A stretch of DNA of 64,000 nucleotides, from NCBI RefSeq assembly GCF_014681765.1, contig NZ_CP061498.1:1798001-1862000 (forward strand), in the 5' to 3' direction. Shown piece after piece: positions 19,560 through 28,798 of this stretch (position 1 is its first letter; each line of letters starts with the position of its first letter). A program made the position numbers and the translations under genes. Under the pieces are notes generated by a model, which saw nothing but the letters and a program-made list of their open reading frames with translations, did no database searches and had not been told where the DNA came from. The stretch comes from Roseicitreum antarcticum. GTDB lineage: Bacteria > Pseudomonadota > Alphaproteobacteria > Rhodobacterales > Rhodobacteraceae.

Positions 19560-19705
19560 CGCGTTTAAGACCGGAGCGTGAAACCTTCGAAGGCAACTTC
19601 CGCCGGGTGCGCCATTTGTAGGTGTCCTTGTCGAACCGGGCCGAAAAACGCCGATTGGCCTTTGGCGGGATGAACGTGGCAATACGCCCTTCGGCCAGCG
19701 CGCTT
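19560..19705 (-). pseudogene. Fragment of an IS5-type transposase
   Basis: One minus-strand frame reads ALAEGRIATFIPPKANRRFS followed by ARFDKDTYKWRTRRKLPSK, which matches the segment between the second Asp and the catalytic Glu of IS5/IS427-type transposases (IPPKANR...YDKxxYKxR). No start, no catalytic Asp residues and no recognisable ends remain. It is only ~45 codons, so the call rests on one motif. Confidence 0.45.
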
Positions 19706-19797
19706 CAGGATAGAGGGGCCGTACTCACCAAGCGCTGGCTTTGACATCAGAACCAGTGGCCTTCACGGCGACGCGCAATGATGGATCGTCGTTGGGT

Positions 19798-20970
19798 TCA
19801 GACCCCGCGCTGCGCAGCGATGGCTACTCCTGCCGCCCAGGCAGAAGACCACGCCCATTGGAAATTGTAGCCACCCAGCCAGCCCGTAACGTCGACCGCC
19901 TCACCGATGATATAGAGACCGGGCACGCTCTTCGCTTCCATGGTTTGCGAGGACAGCGCCTGCGTGGAGATTCCGCCCGCCGTCACCTCTGCCTTCGCAA
20001 AACCTTCCGTGCCGGTTGGATGAAACGTCAGCTGCGTCAGGTGCTCTGCGACGCGCCCGAGATCTGCGTCAGAACTGTTTCCCAGTTCCTTTTCCAATCC
20101 GATGCGCGCTGAAAGCACATCGGCCAGACGGTTCGGAAGATGCGCGCTCAGCGCGGATCGCAAACGGCTGCGCGGCGCGTGCCGCCTTGCCGCACGCAGC
20201 ATCTCGACGGCATTCCCGACCAATGTCAGGACAACGGGCTCACCGGGTTTCCAGTATGAGGACACCTGCAGAATTGCCGGTCCCGACAGCCCTTTATGGG
20301 TGAAAAGTGCCGCCTCGGTGAAGGCGGCCGTGCCGACCCGCGCCGTGACCGCACATGCCACGCCCGAAATTTCGCGGAATGCCTGTGCGTCCGATCCCAA
20401 CGTCAAGGGAACCAGCGCGGGTCGTGGCGGCACGACCGGCAGGCCGAAGCGCTGCGCGATCTGGTAGGCGATGCCGGTTGCACCCATCTTCGGAATCGAA
20501 GGGCCGCCGGTAGCGATGACCAATTGTCCGGCCGTCGCGCCAGCAACGCGGAAGAACCCATCACCATGTCCAATCTCACCGATCTGCGTCGAAAGGCGGA
20601 CGTCCACCCCGCCCCGGGAACACTCTTCGAGAAGCATCGCTACAACCTGTCGGGCAGAGCCATCGCAGAAGAGCTGTCCCAACGTCTTCTCATGCCAGGC
20701 GATGCCGTGACGATCGACCAGCGCGATAAAATCCCACTGGGTATACTTTGCGAGAGCCGACTTGCAGAAGTGCGGGTTATCGGACAAGAAGCACTCAGCT
20801 TCGGTCCCCAAATTGGTGAAGTTGCAGCGGCCCCCACCAGAAATCAGGATTTTCTTCCCGGCCTTGTCAGCATGATCTAGCAAAAGAACGCGCGCACCTG
20901 CCTGCCCGGCTGTCGCGGCCGCCATCAAACCGGCAGCACCGGCACCAAGCACAATCACATCATATTTCAT
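19798..20970 (-). CDS. BaiN/HI0933-family FAD-dependent oxidoreductase
   Basis: 390 residues. N-terminal FAD Rossmann motif VIVLGAGAAGLMAAATAGQA, then the family signature KKILISGGGRCNFTN, mid-protein LVIATGGPSIPKMGATG, and C-terminal VTGWLGGYNFQWAWSSAWAA with the second FAD-contacting Gly motif. Length is normal (about 390-410). Members are soluble flavoproteins of uncertain substrate (BaiN in gut bacteria reduces bile acid intermediates; that role is not implied here). It is monocistronic, with a 278-bp gap upstream holding nothing I can name. Confidence 0.85.
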   Translation of the reverse strand: MKYDVIVLGAGAAGLMAAATAGQAGARVLLLDHADKAGKKILISGGGRCNFTNLGTEAECFLSDNPHFCKSALAKYTQWDFIALVDRHGIAWHEKTLGQLFCDGSARQVVAMLLEECSRGGVDVRLSTQIGEIGHGDGFFRVAGATAGQLVIATGGPSIPKMGATGIAYQIAQRFGLPVVPPRPALVPLTLGSDAQAFREISGVACAVTARVGTAAFTEAALFTHKGLSGPAILQVSSYWKPGEPVVLTLVGNAVEMLRAARRHAPRSRLRSALSAHLPNRLADVLSARIGLEKELGNSSDADLGRVAEHLTQLTFHPTGTEGFAKAEVTAGGISTQALSSQTMEAKSVPGLYIIGEAVDVTGWLGGYNFQWAWSSAWAAGVAIAAQRGV

Positions 20971-21248
20971 GCACGTCCTCTACGACCTTCATGCGGGCAG
21001 GAAAAGGGGCCACCTCAGATCACCCGGCCCGATCAGCCATCAGGCTTCGTTGCGTTTTGGGGCGTTAACTTTTGGCGCGAGCGTAAATGTGCTGACGCTC
21101 GAGCAATTTTGATTCTGCATCAGTCATTATCGGGAAAAGGCTGAACATGCTCCCGGACCCATTGCGCCAAGCAAGGAAGGCGTAAAGATGCACGCTGGCA
21201 CGTGGCAAACGCCTTGCCGCACATAACAGTCCGCTTTATGCCTGCATC

Positions 21249-21605
21249 ATGCGTATCCTAGACAACATTATCAGCGACCGGGGGTCGAAATATGCGGTTT
21301 CGGGCGGCCCATGTAGATCCAAAGACCAAGCGAATGCCTTTATCAAGGAGCTTTGCCGCAGCAAGAAATTCGCCAAGGCAACACACAACACATGGGCGCT
21401 TCTGGCTGCCGACGCCCCCCTGAAGAACGATGACGGTGAGGCGGGTGCCGGCATGGTAATCGTGCGCATGCTGGAACGGGAAGGCTTGCACGACCATATC
21501 ATTGTGGTCACGCGATGGTTTGGCGGCAAACAACTGGGCGGCGACCGCTTCCGGCATGTGCAAGATGCGGTGCGGATTTACCTCGAAGATCTGCGCGCAG
21601 GCTGA
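21249..21605 (+). CDS. IMPACT/YigZ N-terminal-domain protein (UPF0029)
   Basis: 118 residues, a stand-alone UPF0029 domain. Seen: RGSKYAVSGGPCRS (normally a long substrate-like opening), KATHNTWALL, DDGEAGAGMVIVRML and the hallmark VVTRWFGGKQLGGDRFRHV. YigZ/IMPACT proteins are linked to translation control in eukaryotes; the bacterial role is unclear. It lacks the C-terminal ferredoxin-like domain of full-length YigZ (about 205 residues), so it is the short form. No operon partner. Confidence 0.8.
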   Translation: MRILDNIISDRGSKYAVSGGPCRSKDQANAFIKELCRSKKFAKATHNTWALLAADAPLKNDDGEAGAGMVIVRMLEREGLHDHIIVVTRWFGGKQLGGDRFRHVQDAVRIYLEDLRAG

Positions 21606-21797
21606 ATCGGATCATCGGGAGTCCGTTTCCGGCATTCGATGGCGAACCCTTGGGACCTTGCCTGGGCCGTTGATCCCAAGGTTTGATGGCGCAATCCATT
21701 CGAACGCCTGGAAATGCTCTACGCTACGGCACTCTTGTCTGCGCCGGTCATGCCCCGGAACAATAGGCCATGTTTCCAAATCTCGACGCATCACCCC

Positions 21798-22229
21798 TCA
21801 TGAATTGTCAGCCGACCTTATGGGTGGCAGCCAAGCGGTCACCTCTATCTCAATCTTTACCTTAGGGCCGCCAAGGCCCGCCACGATCAGGCCGGTATGT
21901 GGCGGGCGGTGATCGCCGAAGAAGTCGCGGCGGGCTTGCGCGACACCTTCCCAGTTCTCGCGGTCGGTCATGTAAACCATGATCTTGACCACGTTCTCGG
22001 GGTCAGCCCCCATATGCGCAAGAATGCGGCCGATGTTTCGGTAAATCTGAACCGCCTGCGCGCCCGCATCTTCGCCGCCGACCCAGTTACCGCTTTCGTC
22101 GCGCGCGACCTGGCCCGCCACATGGATCATTCCGCCCGCCAGCGACGCGTGGTGATAGCCCGCGACCGGAAAGACCCCCGGCGGGCTAGCCAGCGTGATG
22201 CCCGGTTCACCCTCCCCCGTGTTGCTCAT
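21798..22229 (-). CDS. RidA-family (YjgF/YER057c/UK114) protein
   Basis: 143 residues from the start at 22229 (MSNTGEGEPG), which overlaps the stop of the M14 peptidase gene as ATGA. Seen: GVFPVAGYHHASLAGGMIHV, AGQVARDESGNWVGG, AQAVQIYRNIGRILAHMG and the C-terminal IEIEVTAWLP. RidA proteins hydrolyse reactive enamine/imine intermediates released by PLP enzymes. It is the last gene of the leftward arm of the large catabolic locus, where two aminotransferases could produce such intermediates. The exact RidA subgroup is uncertain. Confidence 0.82.
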   Translation of the reverse strand: MSNTGEGEPGITLASPPGVFPVAGYHHASLAGGMIHVAGQVARDESGNWVGGEDAGAQAVQIYRNIGRILAHMGADPENVVKIMVYMTDRENWEGVAQARRDFFGDHRPPHTGLIVAGLGGPKVKIEIEVTAWLPPIRSADNS

Positions 22230-23911
22230 ACGCCGCCCCCCAAGGTTGCCGATTGCCGGCATGTGCCGCCCTTCTCAGACACTGCGGTCACGGAAATCCG
22301 TGCATCGGGACCAGAGGCGCGGATCAACCATTCCGCTTTCTTCGTCACCGCCGACCATTGCTGACCCCAGTTCGAATAGGCGTACCGCCGTTCGTTCCGC
22401 CCTGCGAGATTCCCCAGATCGACGGTGCCGGGGTTCATCGCAAGCTCTGCGCCATCACAACTGATCGACAGCATCACCGGCTTCGCCACGCCGTTCTTTG
22501 TTGCCACGTCCGACAGGTTCGTCGGCAGATAGCCGTGATTGCTCACCACGGCTGTTACCTTGTAAAGGTCGCCGCCCAAATGCGCGACACTCAGATCGTC
22601 CAGCGCGATGCGCGGCGCTGCAGCGGCGTGGCGCAGGTTGAACATCACGTTGTTGTGGCAGATCTCCTGCAACATATTGCCCGGTGGGTTCCGGTAGCTC
22701 CAGATATAGACCATTCCACCAACCTCGATCGGGCCAAGCTGTGGGTGATCGAAAGCAGTCCAGGAGCGGAAACCATGGTCGCCGACATTGGCAACGACCC
22801 AGTTGTGAACGCGCCTTTGCGTCGCGGCACCGCGCGGACCAAGATTGTAGTAGCCCTCTTTCGGCACGCCCGCCGTACGCTCCAGATCCCAGAGTTCCGT
22901 CGCGAAGGAGATGATGCCCATCTCCTCATAGGTCCAGTCGGTCAGGCTGCCGTGGCGCGCCTTGGTCTTGTCGGGGGTGAAATCCTCGTAGACGGAGATC
23001 GTCGGATAGCCGGTGAGCCGTTCACCCACCGCTCCCAATGCCTTGTAAAGCGACAGGTCCGGCGCGCTCATCTCGCTGTCCAACCGCAGCATCGAGGGGC
23101 GCAGGATGATGCCGCCGTGCGTGTGATAGGCGCACATGCCAGTGATGTTAGGATGGCCGAGGATGACGCGGGCCATCCCCGCCGTTTCCGGCTCGGAAAA
23201 CGGATAGTCGCCCGCCCCATATTCCTGCGGGGTCCAATTGGTAGGGAAGTTGCGGTTCATGTTCCCGTCCTGCTGCATCTCGACCGGCACATGAACGCCG
23301 TCGAAATCGCGGATCAGCCCTTCGGGGTAGAGGCGGAAATAGGTACCACCCTCTTCACCCGGCTCGCGCTGCACCATGATGTCGGGATTTTCGCTGTCCT
23401 TCTTCCACTCGCCCTTGGTGTCAGGCACCCGCATCTGTACGATGTATCCGTCGCCGGTGATGTCCTGCGGGATCAACCCCGACAGGCGATCTTCGCCAGG
23501 CAGGAACCTGCCATTGCCGCACCACGGATGATAGGGCGCGGTCATCGCATATTCCGCACCATCTGGGTTGATCCGGGGGATGATGTAGAACACCTGCCCG
23601 TCAACAAGGCGCGTCACTTCCTCGTCGGTGCCGTAGTGCGTGAGCAGATACCAGCAGGCATATAGCGCGGTGGCGCTGGTAGCGTGTTCCTCAGCATGGA
23701 TCTGCGCATCGATGTAGAACCCCGGCTTTTCCAACGCGGGGCCGGTCTCGGGATTGGTGATCGTCATGAACCACACGTCGCGACCCTGAAAGCTCTTCGC
23801 GATGGACGTGAGCGTGCAGAGCGTCGGATACGCCTCGGCCAGCGCGTGCAGATGCGCGGTCATGGCGTCGTAAGTGTGATAGGTGTCGAAAGCGATGTCG
23901 ACCTTTGGCAT
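22226..23911 (-). CDS. M14-family zinc carboxypeptidase
   Basis: 561 residues. An N-terminal M14 domain (residues 1-~370) has the zinc motif DAQIHAEEHATS (His72, Glu75), the substrate Arg in NMNRNFPTNW, the third zinc ligand in MCAYHTHGG, and the catalytic Glu in IISFATELWD. A C-terminal ~170-residue beta-rich domain follows (LYKVTAVVSNHGYLPTNLS). All catalytic residues are present. There is no signal peptide, so it probably removes C-terminal residues from a peptide or amidated substrate in the cytoplasm. A gap of 18 bp separates it from the M20 gene upstream and RidA overlaps its stop, so it is in the leftward operon. Confidence 0.85.
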   Translation of the reverse strand: MPKVDIAFDTYHTYDAMTAHLHALAEAYPTLCTLTSIAKSFQGRDVWFMTITNPETGPALEKPGFYIDAQIHAEEHATSATALYACWYLLTHYGTDEEVTRLVDGQVFYIIPRINPDGAEYAMTAPYHPWCGNGRFLPGEDRLSGLIPQDITGDGYIVQMRVPDTKGEWKKDSENPDIMVQREPGEEGGTYFRLYPEGLIRDFDGVHVPVEMQQDGNMNRNFPTNWTPQEYGAGDYPFSEPETAGMARVILGHPNITGMCAYHTHGGIILRPSMLRLDSEMSAPDLSLYKALGAVGERLTGYPTISVYEDFTPDKTKARHGSLTDWTYEEMGIISFATELWDLERTAGVPKEGYYNLGPRGAATQRRVHNWVVANVGDHGFRSWTAFDHPQLGPIEVGGMVYIWSYRNPPGNMLQEICHNNVMFNLRHAAAAPRIALDDLSVAHLGGDLYKVTAVVSNHGYLPTNLSDVATKNGVAKPVMLSISCDGAELAMNPGTVDLGNLAGRNERRYAYSNWGQQWSAVTKKAEWLIRASGPDARISVTAVSEKGGTCRQSATLGGGV

Positions 23912-23929
23912 GTCTATCTCCTGTCGGGC

Positions 23930-25294
23930 CTAGCTGCGGCCGAAATGTTCCATGATGGCGGCGGCGTACTTGATGCCTTTGATGTATTTGTCGACGTGAA
24001 TGTTCTCGTCAGGCGCGTGGAGGTTGCAACCCGGGTTGGCGAACCCGGTGAGCACACACGGGATCCAGACATGTTTCAGGATCGCGCCTTCTGCAGACAC
24101 TCCGTTGACGATGGGCGGCTCTCCGTACACCTCGGTTGCGGCAGCAATGATCGACTGGCTGATGTCCTCGCGTGCGCTGATCTTGTAGGGGTCTTCGGTG
24201 CGGGCCTCGCCTTTGACCTCGATGTTGTCGAAGCCTTCGCGTTTCAGATGCTCGCGCAGTTTTACGATGGCCTTCGCGGGCGAGATATTGGGGATAAGTC
24301 TGAAATCCATCCGCACGCGCGCCTCGGACGGCACGATCGTCTTGGTGCCCTTGCCAGTATAGCCGCCGGTGATGCCCTGAATGTTCGCCGTCGGCTCATA
24401 GGTGCGCGCCCTCAGCGCCTCCACGCCGTCACGCCCCAGTGCGAACTCGGTCACACCCAATTCATCGCGCAGCATGTCGAAATCAATCCGCGCGGCCTTG
24501 TCGGCGAGATAGCCCATGTCTTCTTCATTCGGCTCGTAGATGCCCTCGGCCCAGTTGGGGATCAGGATATTCTTGTTACGGTCCATGATCGTGGCCAAGG
24601 CGTGCACCAGATCCCAGACCGGGTTCGGCACCAGCGGCGCGTTCAACGAATGCACATCGGTACGCGGTCCGCGCGCGATCAATTCGACAAAAAGCACCGA
24701 TTTGAGGCCCAGCGACACATCTGGCACGTCGACCCCAATCTCCAAGCTGCCATCAAGACAGTGCATCCCGTCAGCCGCGAGCATTTCGGCATTCGCCTTC
24801 GCCCAAGGCCCAAGATTGGGCGAGCCGATCTCTTCCTCGCCCTCGATCAGCAGTTTCAGCCTTACCGGCACCTCACCGCGCACGGCAAGAAAAGCCTTTG
24901 CGGCCTTGTTGAACGCCAGAACGCCGGACTTGTTGTCGGTCGCCCCGCGCCCATAAAGCACACCATCGACCACCGCGCCTGACCATGGCCCGCCGTGTGT
25001 CCATGCCTCGATCGGTTCGGGCGGCTGGACGTCGTAATGCGAATAGCAGAGCAGCGTCTTGCGCGACCTTGAAGCGACCTCGCCATAGACGACAGGTGGG
25101 CCTTCCTCCAACTCGTGAAATTCCACAGGCAGGCCGTCGCGGTGCATCATGTCGCGGATCAGCGCCGCACAATCGCGCAGACCGATATCTTGTGCCGAGA
25201 CAGAGGGCTGTTGCACGAATACCTGAAGATCGGCGACGCATTCATCGGCATGCGCATCAATCCAGTCGTATATGTCCTTCATGGGATCGGTCAT
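23930..25294 (-). CDS. M20-family metallopeptidase (dipeptidase/ArgE-DapE type)
   Basis: 454 residues from MTDPMKDIYDW, which overlaps the stop of the SDR gene by ATGA; codons upstream to 25327 are open but not chosen. Di-zinc site: CYSHYDVQPPEP (His, Asp), bridging Asp in GRGATDNKSG, the catalytic EGEEEIGSPN, and His late in the protein (HAPDENIHVDKYI). The dimerisation domain lies in the middle (DVHSLNAPLVPNPVWDLVHA). It hydrolyses an N-acyl amino acid or dipeptide in the cytoplasm. It sits between an SDR and the M14 peptidase, so the two peptidases may act in sequence. Confidence 0.87.
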   Translation of the reverse strand: MTDPMKDIYDWIDAHADECVADLQVFVQQPSVSAQDIGLRDCAALIRDMMHRDGLPVEFHELEEGPPVVYGEVASRSRKTLLCYSHYDVQPPEPIEAWTHGGPWSGAVVDGVLYGRGATDNKSGVLAFNKAAKAFLAVRGEVPVRLKLLIEGEEEIGSPNLGPWAKANAEMLAADGMHCLDGSLEIGVDVPDVSLGLKSVLFVELIARGPRTDVHSLNAPLVPNPVWDLVHALATIMDRNKNILIPNWAEGIYEPNEEDMGYLADKAARIDFDMLRDELGVTEFALGRDGVEALRARTYEPTANIQGITGGYTGKGTKTIVPSEARVRMDFRLIPNISPAKAIVKLREHLKREGFDNIEVKGEARTEDPYKISAREDISQSIIAAATEVYGEPPIVNGVSAEGAILKHVWIPCVLTGFANPGCNLHAPDENIHVDKYIKGIKYAAAIMEHFGRS

Positions 25295-26013
25295 TGGGGA
25301 GGCTCCTGTTGCTGCGACATTTCCCATGCGTTCAGCCGCTGCCCTGATAGGGCGGCGTCACGGGTGGTGGCGATATGGACGAAAGCAGGTGCGAGCAGAT
25401 CGGGCGCGATCCACTGTGCCTTGAGTGCGGGCGGGTAGTTGCGTTCGGACATCGGCGTGTGCATCGCGCGGCCCGGCGTGATCGTGCACGATAAGATGCC
25501 ATGCGCCTCCCCCTCCAGCGCCAGACATTTCGAGAAACCTTCAAGCGCATGTTTGGCCGCGCAATAGGCGGTTTCATTCGCAAAGCCCTTGATGCCCGAT
25601 TGCGACGAAACGAATATCAGCGCGCCGCCACCCTGCGCCTTCATCCCGCCCCAGAAAGCTTGGCTCAATTGGAACGCGGCCTGAATGCCCACATTCATCG
25701 TCGCGGTGAAGGTCGCAAGGCTGGTGGCGTCAAGCGGTTCGGGCTTCAGGATCGCGGCATTATGGATCAGTGTACCAACCGGGCCGGGAATGGCGGCGAT
25801 GGCGTCAGCGGTCGCCGCAGCATCGCCAAGATCGACAATCAGGCAAAGCGCACCACCGCCGATGCTGGCATTCACCGCATCCAGCCCCGCCGCATCCACG
25901 TCCATCAGCACAAGTTCGGCCCCGTGCTTTGCAAACACCCGGGCGATGGCCGCGCCAAGCCCCTGCGCCGCGCCGGTAATGACGACCCGTTGATCCAAGA
26001 GCGCGTCGGTCAC
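25291..26013 (-). CDS. Short-chain dehydrogenase/reductase
   Basis: 240 residues. NAD(P) motif TGAAQGLGAAIARVFAKHG, NAG-like LIHNAAILKP, catalytic Ser in VSSQSG and Tyr/Lys in YCAAKHALEGFSK, and a C-terminal tail with PGRAMHTPMSERNYPP. All SDR residues are present. An acidic Asp after the second strand (LVLMDVDAAG) suggests NAD rather than NADP. It overlaps both neighbours by ATGA. Likely oxidises or reduces a hydroxyl/keto group of a pathway intermediate; substrate unknown. Confidence 0.87.
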   Translation of the reverse strand: MTDALLDQRVVITGAAQGLGAAIARVFAKHGAELVLMDVDAAGLDAVNASIGGGALCLIVDLGDAAATADAIAAIPGPVGTLIHNAAILKPEPLDATSLATFTATMNVGIQAAFQLSQAFWGGMKAQGGGALIFVSSQSGIKGFANETAYCAAKHALEGFSKCLALEGEAHGILSCTITPGRAMHTPMSERNYPPALKAQWIAPDLLAPAFVHIATTRDAALSGQRLNAWEMSQQQEPPQ

Positions 26014-27092
26014 GATGCGCTGTCCATGTCAAGATCTTCCCAAGCCCGGCTTTTGGTTGAAGCAATCACGGCGTCGAGCACCATCTGGTTGCGCAGCCCG
26101 TCCACGAAAGTCGCACCCTGCATCAGCGCGCGCGTCTCTGCGATGGCGCCGGTCAGTTCGCGCAACGCTCCGAGCACCGAGACATTCCAGACGCCTTTGT
26201 TCAAACCCGGCAGCTTTGCATCCGGCACATCGACACTGACCTCCTCGAAACCCTGACCTGCCCTGGCGAAGAACAGCTTTTCATCAGCATTGTTCAGGGT
26301 GATCGTGCCTTTCGTACCAAAAACCTGCGTCAAGTTGCCGATATTGGCGGCCGCGACGCCCGACATGAACACCTGTGCCAGCGCGCCCGATCGCATCTCC
26401 ATCGTGAAATGCGAAAGATCGTCGGCTGTCGCCGTCCATGCCGCACCTGTCGCCTTGTCGATCCGGTCCGGCACAACGGTCAGCGCCTGCCCCACGACCG
26501 CCGCAGGTTCACCAAGCCACCAGCGCAGCGTATCGACCTGATGCGAACCGTTGGCACCAAGGCGACCGCCCCCCATCGCCGCATCGGACCACCAGTCACC
26601 CTTTAGACGGCTCGCCGGATTGGCCCAAGATGCGCCGATATTAGCGATATTGACATGCCGGATCTCGCCCAGATCCCCATCATGGATCATCTGCGCGATC
26701 CGCGCCCGCGTTGGGTTGAACCGCAGTTCATGGTCGATCATATGCAGCACGTTCGCGGCCCGCGCCGCATCGAGCATTTGCCGCGCCTCACCCGCATTCA
26801 TCGCGGTGGGCTTTTCGCAGAGCACATGCGCCCCCCGCGCGATCGCAGCGAGCACCATCGGCTTATGCATCACCGTCGGCGTCGCGATGCACACGAGGTC
26901 GAGATCATGGGCGGCCAGCATTGCCTCCCAGTCATCATAGACGGCGTCGATGCCGTGCGGCTCTGCGGCCTTGCGCGCACTGTCCAGTCGTCCGGAGGCA
27001 AGCGCCACAACCTTTGCCCCGTCGATATGAGCAAAAGCGGGAAGATAGGCGTCGCGGGCGAAACTCGCCCCGATGATTCCGACATTCAGCAT
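26010..27092 (-). CDS. Gfo/Idh/MocA-family oxidoreductase (first of two)
   Basis: 360 residues. Rossmann motif VGIIGASFARDAYLPAFA, the family signature CEKPTAMNAGEARQML, and central HMIDHELRFNPTRARIAQM with the His/Arg of the active site, then GGGRLGANGSHQVDTLRWWL. These enzymes use NAD(P) to oxidise sugar-like hydroxyls, although several act on other substrates. The SDR start overlaps its stop. A sister gene of the same family (28799) lies beyond the solute-binding gene. They are not close duplicates by eye. Confidence 0.87.
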   Translation of the reverse strand: MLNVGIIGASFARDAYLPAFAHIDGAKVVALASGRLDSARKAAEPHGIDAVYDDWEAMLAAHDLDLVCIATPTVMHKPMVLAAIARGAHVLCEKPTAMNAGEARQMLDAARAANVLHMIDHELRFNPTRARIAQMIHDGDLGEIRHVNIANIGASWANPASRLKGDWWSDAAMGGGRLGANGSHQVDTLRWWLGEPAAVVGQALTVVPDRIDKATGAAWTATADDLSHFTMEMRSGALAQVFMSGVAAANIGNLTQVFGTKGTITLNNADEKLFFARAGQGFEEVSVDVPDAKLPGLNKGVWNVSVLGALRELTGAIAETRALMQGATFVDGLRNQMVLDAVIASTKSRAWEDLDMDSAS

Positions 27093-27161
27093 AGGTATCT
27101 CCTTTCAATCTGGTCTGTGACCCAGAGCTTATCTTCCGGATCACAGGAGGGTGCAGGGTGC

Positions 27162-28715
27162 CTATTCGGCCAGGGTCACGTCCCACAATTCGATGTGCTC
27201 GTCGCGGCGTGCGGTCCATTTGATACGGTTACTCACCCCGTAGAAATCAGGCTGATAGTACATGTGCAGCCAAGGGCCGTAGTCGAAGAAGACCTGCAGC
27301 ATCTCGTCGATCACCGCGCGCTCTTGTTCCAGCGTCTCGGCAGCGGCGATATCGGCCCAACGGTCAAACCAGCGCGGATCGGACCAATCCGTGTAATTCG
27401 GCCCGCTCTCGACCGTAGCCAAGATCGCCATGTCATAGAGAACGCTCCATAAGGCCCCGCCCGAGCCAAGCAAGAACAGCGGCCCTGCGTCATGCGCGCG
27501 GATCAGTGGCGTATAGACCGAGGCCCACTCCAGCAATTCGACCTCGGTTGCCACGCCGACTTCCGTCAGATAAGCGCCCACGGCGAGTGCGACATTCGCA
27601 TCGTTCAGGTAGCGGCCGCGCGGCGACTGCAAGGTGATCTCGAACCGCACCCCGTCCTCGCCACGCGGATAGCCCGCCTCGTCAAGCAAGCGCTCGGCGG
27701 TCTCCGGATCATAGGGATAGGGCTCGATATCGGGATGGCCGTTGGGCGGATTTACAAGCCCGGTCGCCCGTTCGCATTCGAAATTCAGCAATTGCAGGCA
27801 AATCGCCGGGACATCCACTGCGTATTGCAGCGCGCGGCGCACGTCCTCGTTGCGCACCGCTTCGCCCGCCACCCCGTCAAAAATCTCGGACTGGTTAAAC
27901 CCGATATACATGCGTCGCAGGCCCTGTACCACCTGCACCTCTGCCACGCCGGACGCGTTGATAAGATCGCTCTGGTCGGGCAGTACGTTGGTTATGATAT
28001 CTACATTGCCCGCCAGAAGCTCGGCGATGCGGGTCGATGCCTCTGGGATAACGCGGAACGCGATCGTTTCAAAATTGCCGGCGCCTTGCCATTTTTCCAG
28101 CATCAGGCCAGATCCGATGTTCCACTCGGCAAGCCGATATTCCCCAGAGGCAACCGGCGCCCGGGCGATCTCATCAAGCGACATCGCTTCGAAGCTGTCC
28201 TTGCAATGGATGAACACCTGCGACGTGAAGCCAAGCCCCATGCCCGTGTCGCGCTCGCTCAGGATTGCGACGGTCTGATCATCGACGACCTCGGCCCCGG
28301 CGAAGGCCATCGAAGTGTAGACGAAACCGGGCGTATTGCCAGCGAAAGCATTCGCCGGATCGGCCGCACGGTTCCACGAATAGGCCACATCTTCGGCTGT
28401 CAGCGGCTCGCCATCCTCGCAGACGTAGCCTTCGGGCAGCGTGAATTCGATGCGCGTACCGTCGTCGCTGATGGTCCATCCCGTCGCAAGTCGCGGCACG
28501 ATGTTGCCTTCGTCGTCTATTCGGGTCAACGCAGTATAGATCAACCGCGCGATGTTGGAATTGTCCATCGAACGGATTTCACCGGGCTCGAAGGTGCTTG
28601 CATCGGCACTGAGCCCAACGACGAGCGTCTCAGGCCCGGGTTGCGCCTGTGCGGCTGCGAGGGAGGGCAATCCGGCGGCCGGTGAGACGGCCAGAAGCAG
28701 TGATCCTGTCTTCAT
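27162..28715 (-). CDS. Dipeptide/oligopeptide-type ABC solute-binding protein (SBP family 5), copy 1
   Basis: 517 residues with a Sec signal peptide (residues 1-23, SLLLAVSPAAGLPSLAAAQA). Mature features typical of DppA/OppA: VVGLSADASTFEPGEIRSMD, FTLPEGYVCEDGEPLTAEDV, AYSWNRAADPANAF, IPEASTRIAELLAGNVDII. It is a close paralogue, also of 517 residues, of the protein at 57488. No permease or ATPase is adjacent; it presumably serves the Dpp-type transporter at 52200-56432. It probably delivers a peptide-like ligand. Spacing to neighbours is 69 and 83 bp, larger than elsewhere in the operon. Confidence 0.88.
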   Translation of the reverse strand: MKTGSLLLAVSPAAGLPSLAAAQAQPGPETLVVGLSADASTFEPGEIRSMDNSNIARLIYTALTRIDDEGNIVPRLATGWTISDDGTRIEFTLPEGYVCEDGEPLTAEDVAYSWNRAADPANAFAGNTPGFVYTSMAFAGAEVVDDQTVAILSERDTGMGLGFTSQVFIHCKDSFEAMSLDEIARAPVASGEYRLAEWNIGSGLMLEKWQGAGNFETIAFRVIPEASTRIAELLAGNVDIITNVLPDQSDLINASGVAEVQVVQGLRRMYIGFNQSEIFDGVAGEAVRNEDVRRALQYAVDVPAICLQLLNFECERATGLVNPPNGHPDIEPYPYDPETAERLLDEAGYPRGEDGVRFEITLQSPRGRYLNDANVALAVGAYLTEVGVATEVELLEWASVYTPLIRAHDAGPLFLLGSGGALWSVLYDMAILATVESGPNYTDWSDPRWFDRWADIAAAETLEQERAVIDEMLQVFFDYGPWLHMYYQPDFYGVSNRIKWTARRDEHIELWDVTLAE

Positions 28716-28762
28716 GCGTAGTTCCTTCCGGTTGGGCGGGAACGATGTCCCTTGGATGAATG

Positions 28763-28778
28763 GCCCGGTTTTCCGGGC
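28763..28778. promoter_or_regulatory. GC-rich stem-loop ahead of the solute-binding gene
   Basis: GCCCGG (28763-28768), loop TTTT, CCGGGC (28773-28778): a perfect 6-bp stem in the 83-bp gap between two leftward genes. There is no T-run on the minus strand, so it is not a standard terminator. Such hairpins often mark mRNA processing or partial termination points that adjust binding-protein levels. Function is inferred. Confidence 0.35.
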
Positions 28779-28798
28779 TTCTGTTGATAATCACTGGC

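Noticed and set aside
20296-20880. 194-codon plus-strand open frame over the BaiN-type gene
   Set aside because: Antisense to a gene with complete FAD motifs.
22253-24982. Long plus-strand open frames (470 and 432 codons) over the M14 and M20 peptidase genes
   Set aside because: They are antisense to genes with complete catalytic motifs and have the His/Arg/Gly-rich composition of GC-rich mirror frames; no family resemblance.
27492-28685. 397-codon plus-strand open frame over the first solute-binding gene
   Set aside because: Antisense shadow of a clearly real SBP family 5 gene with signal peptide.
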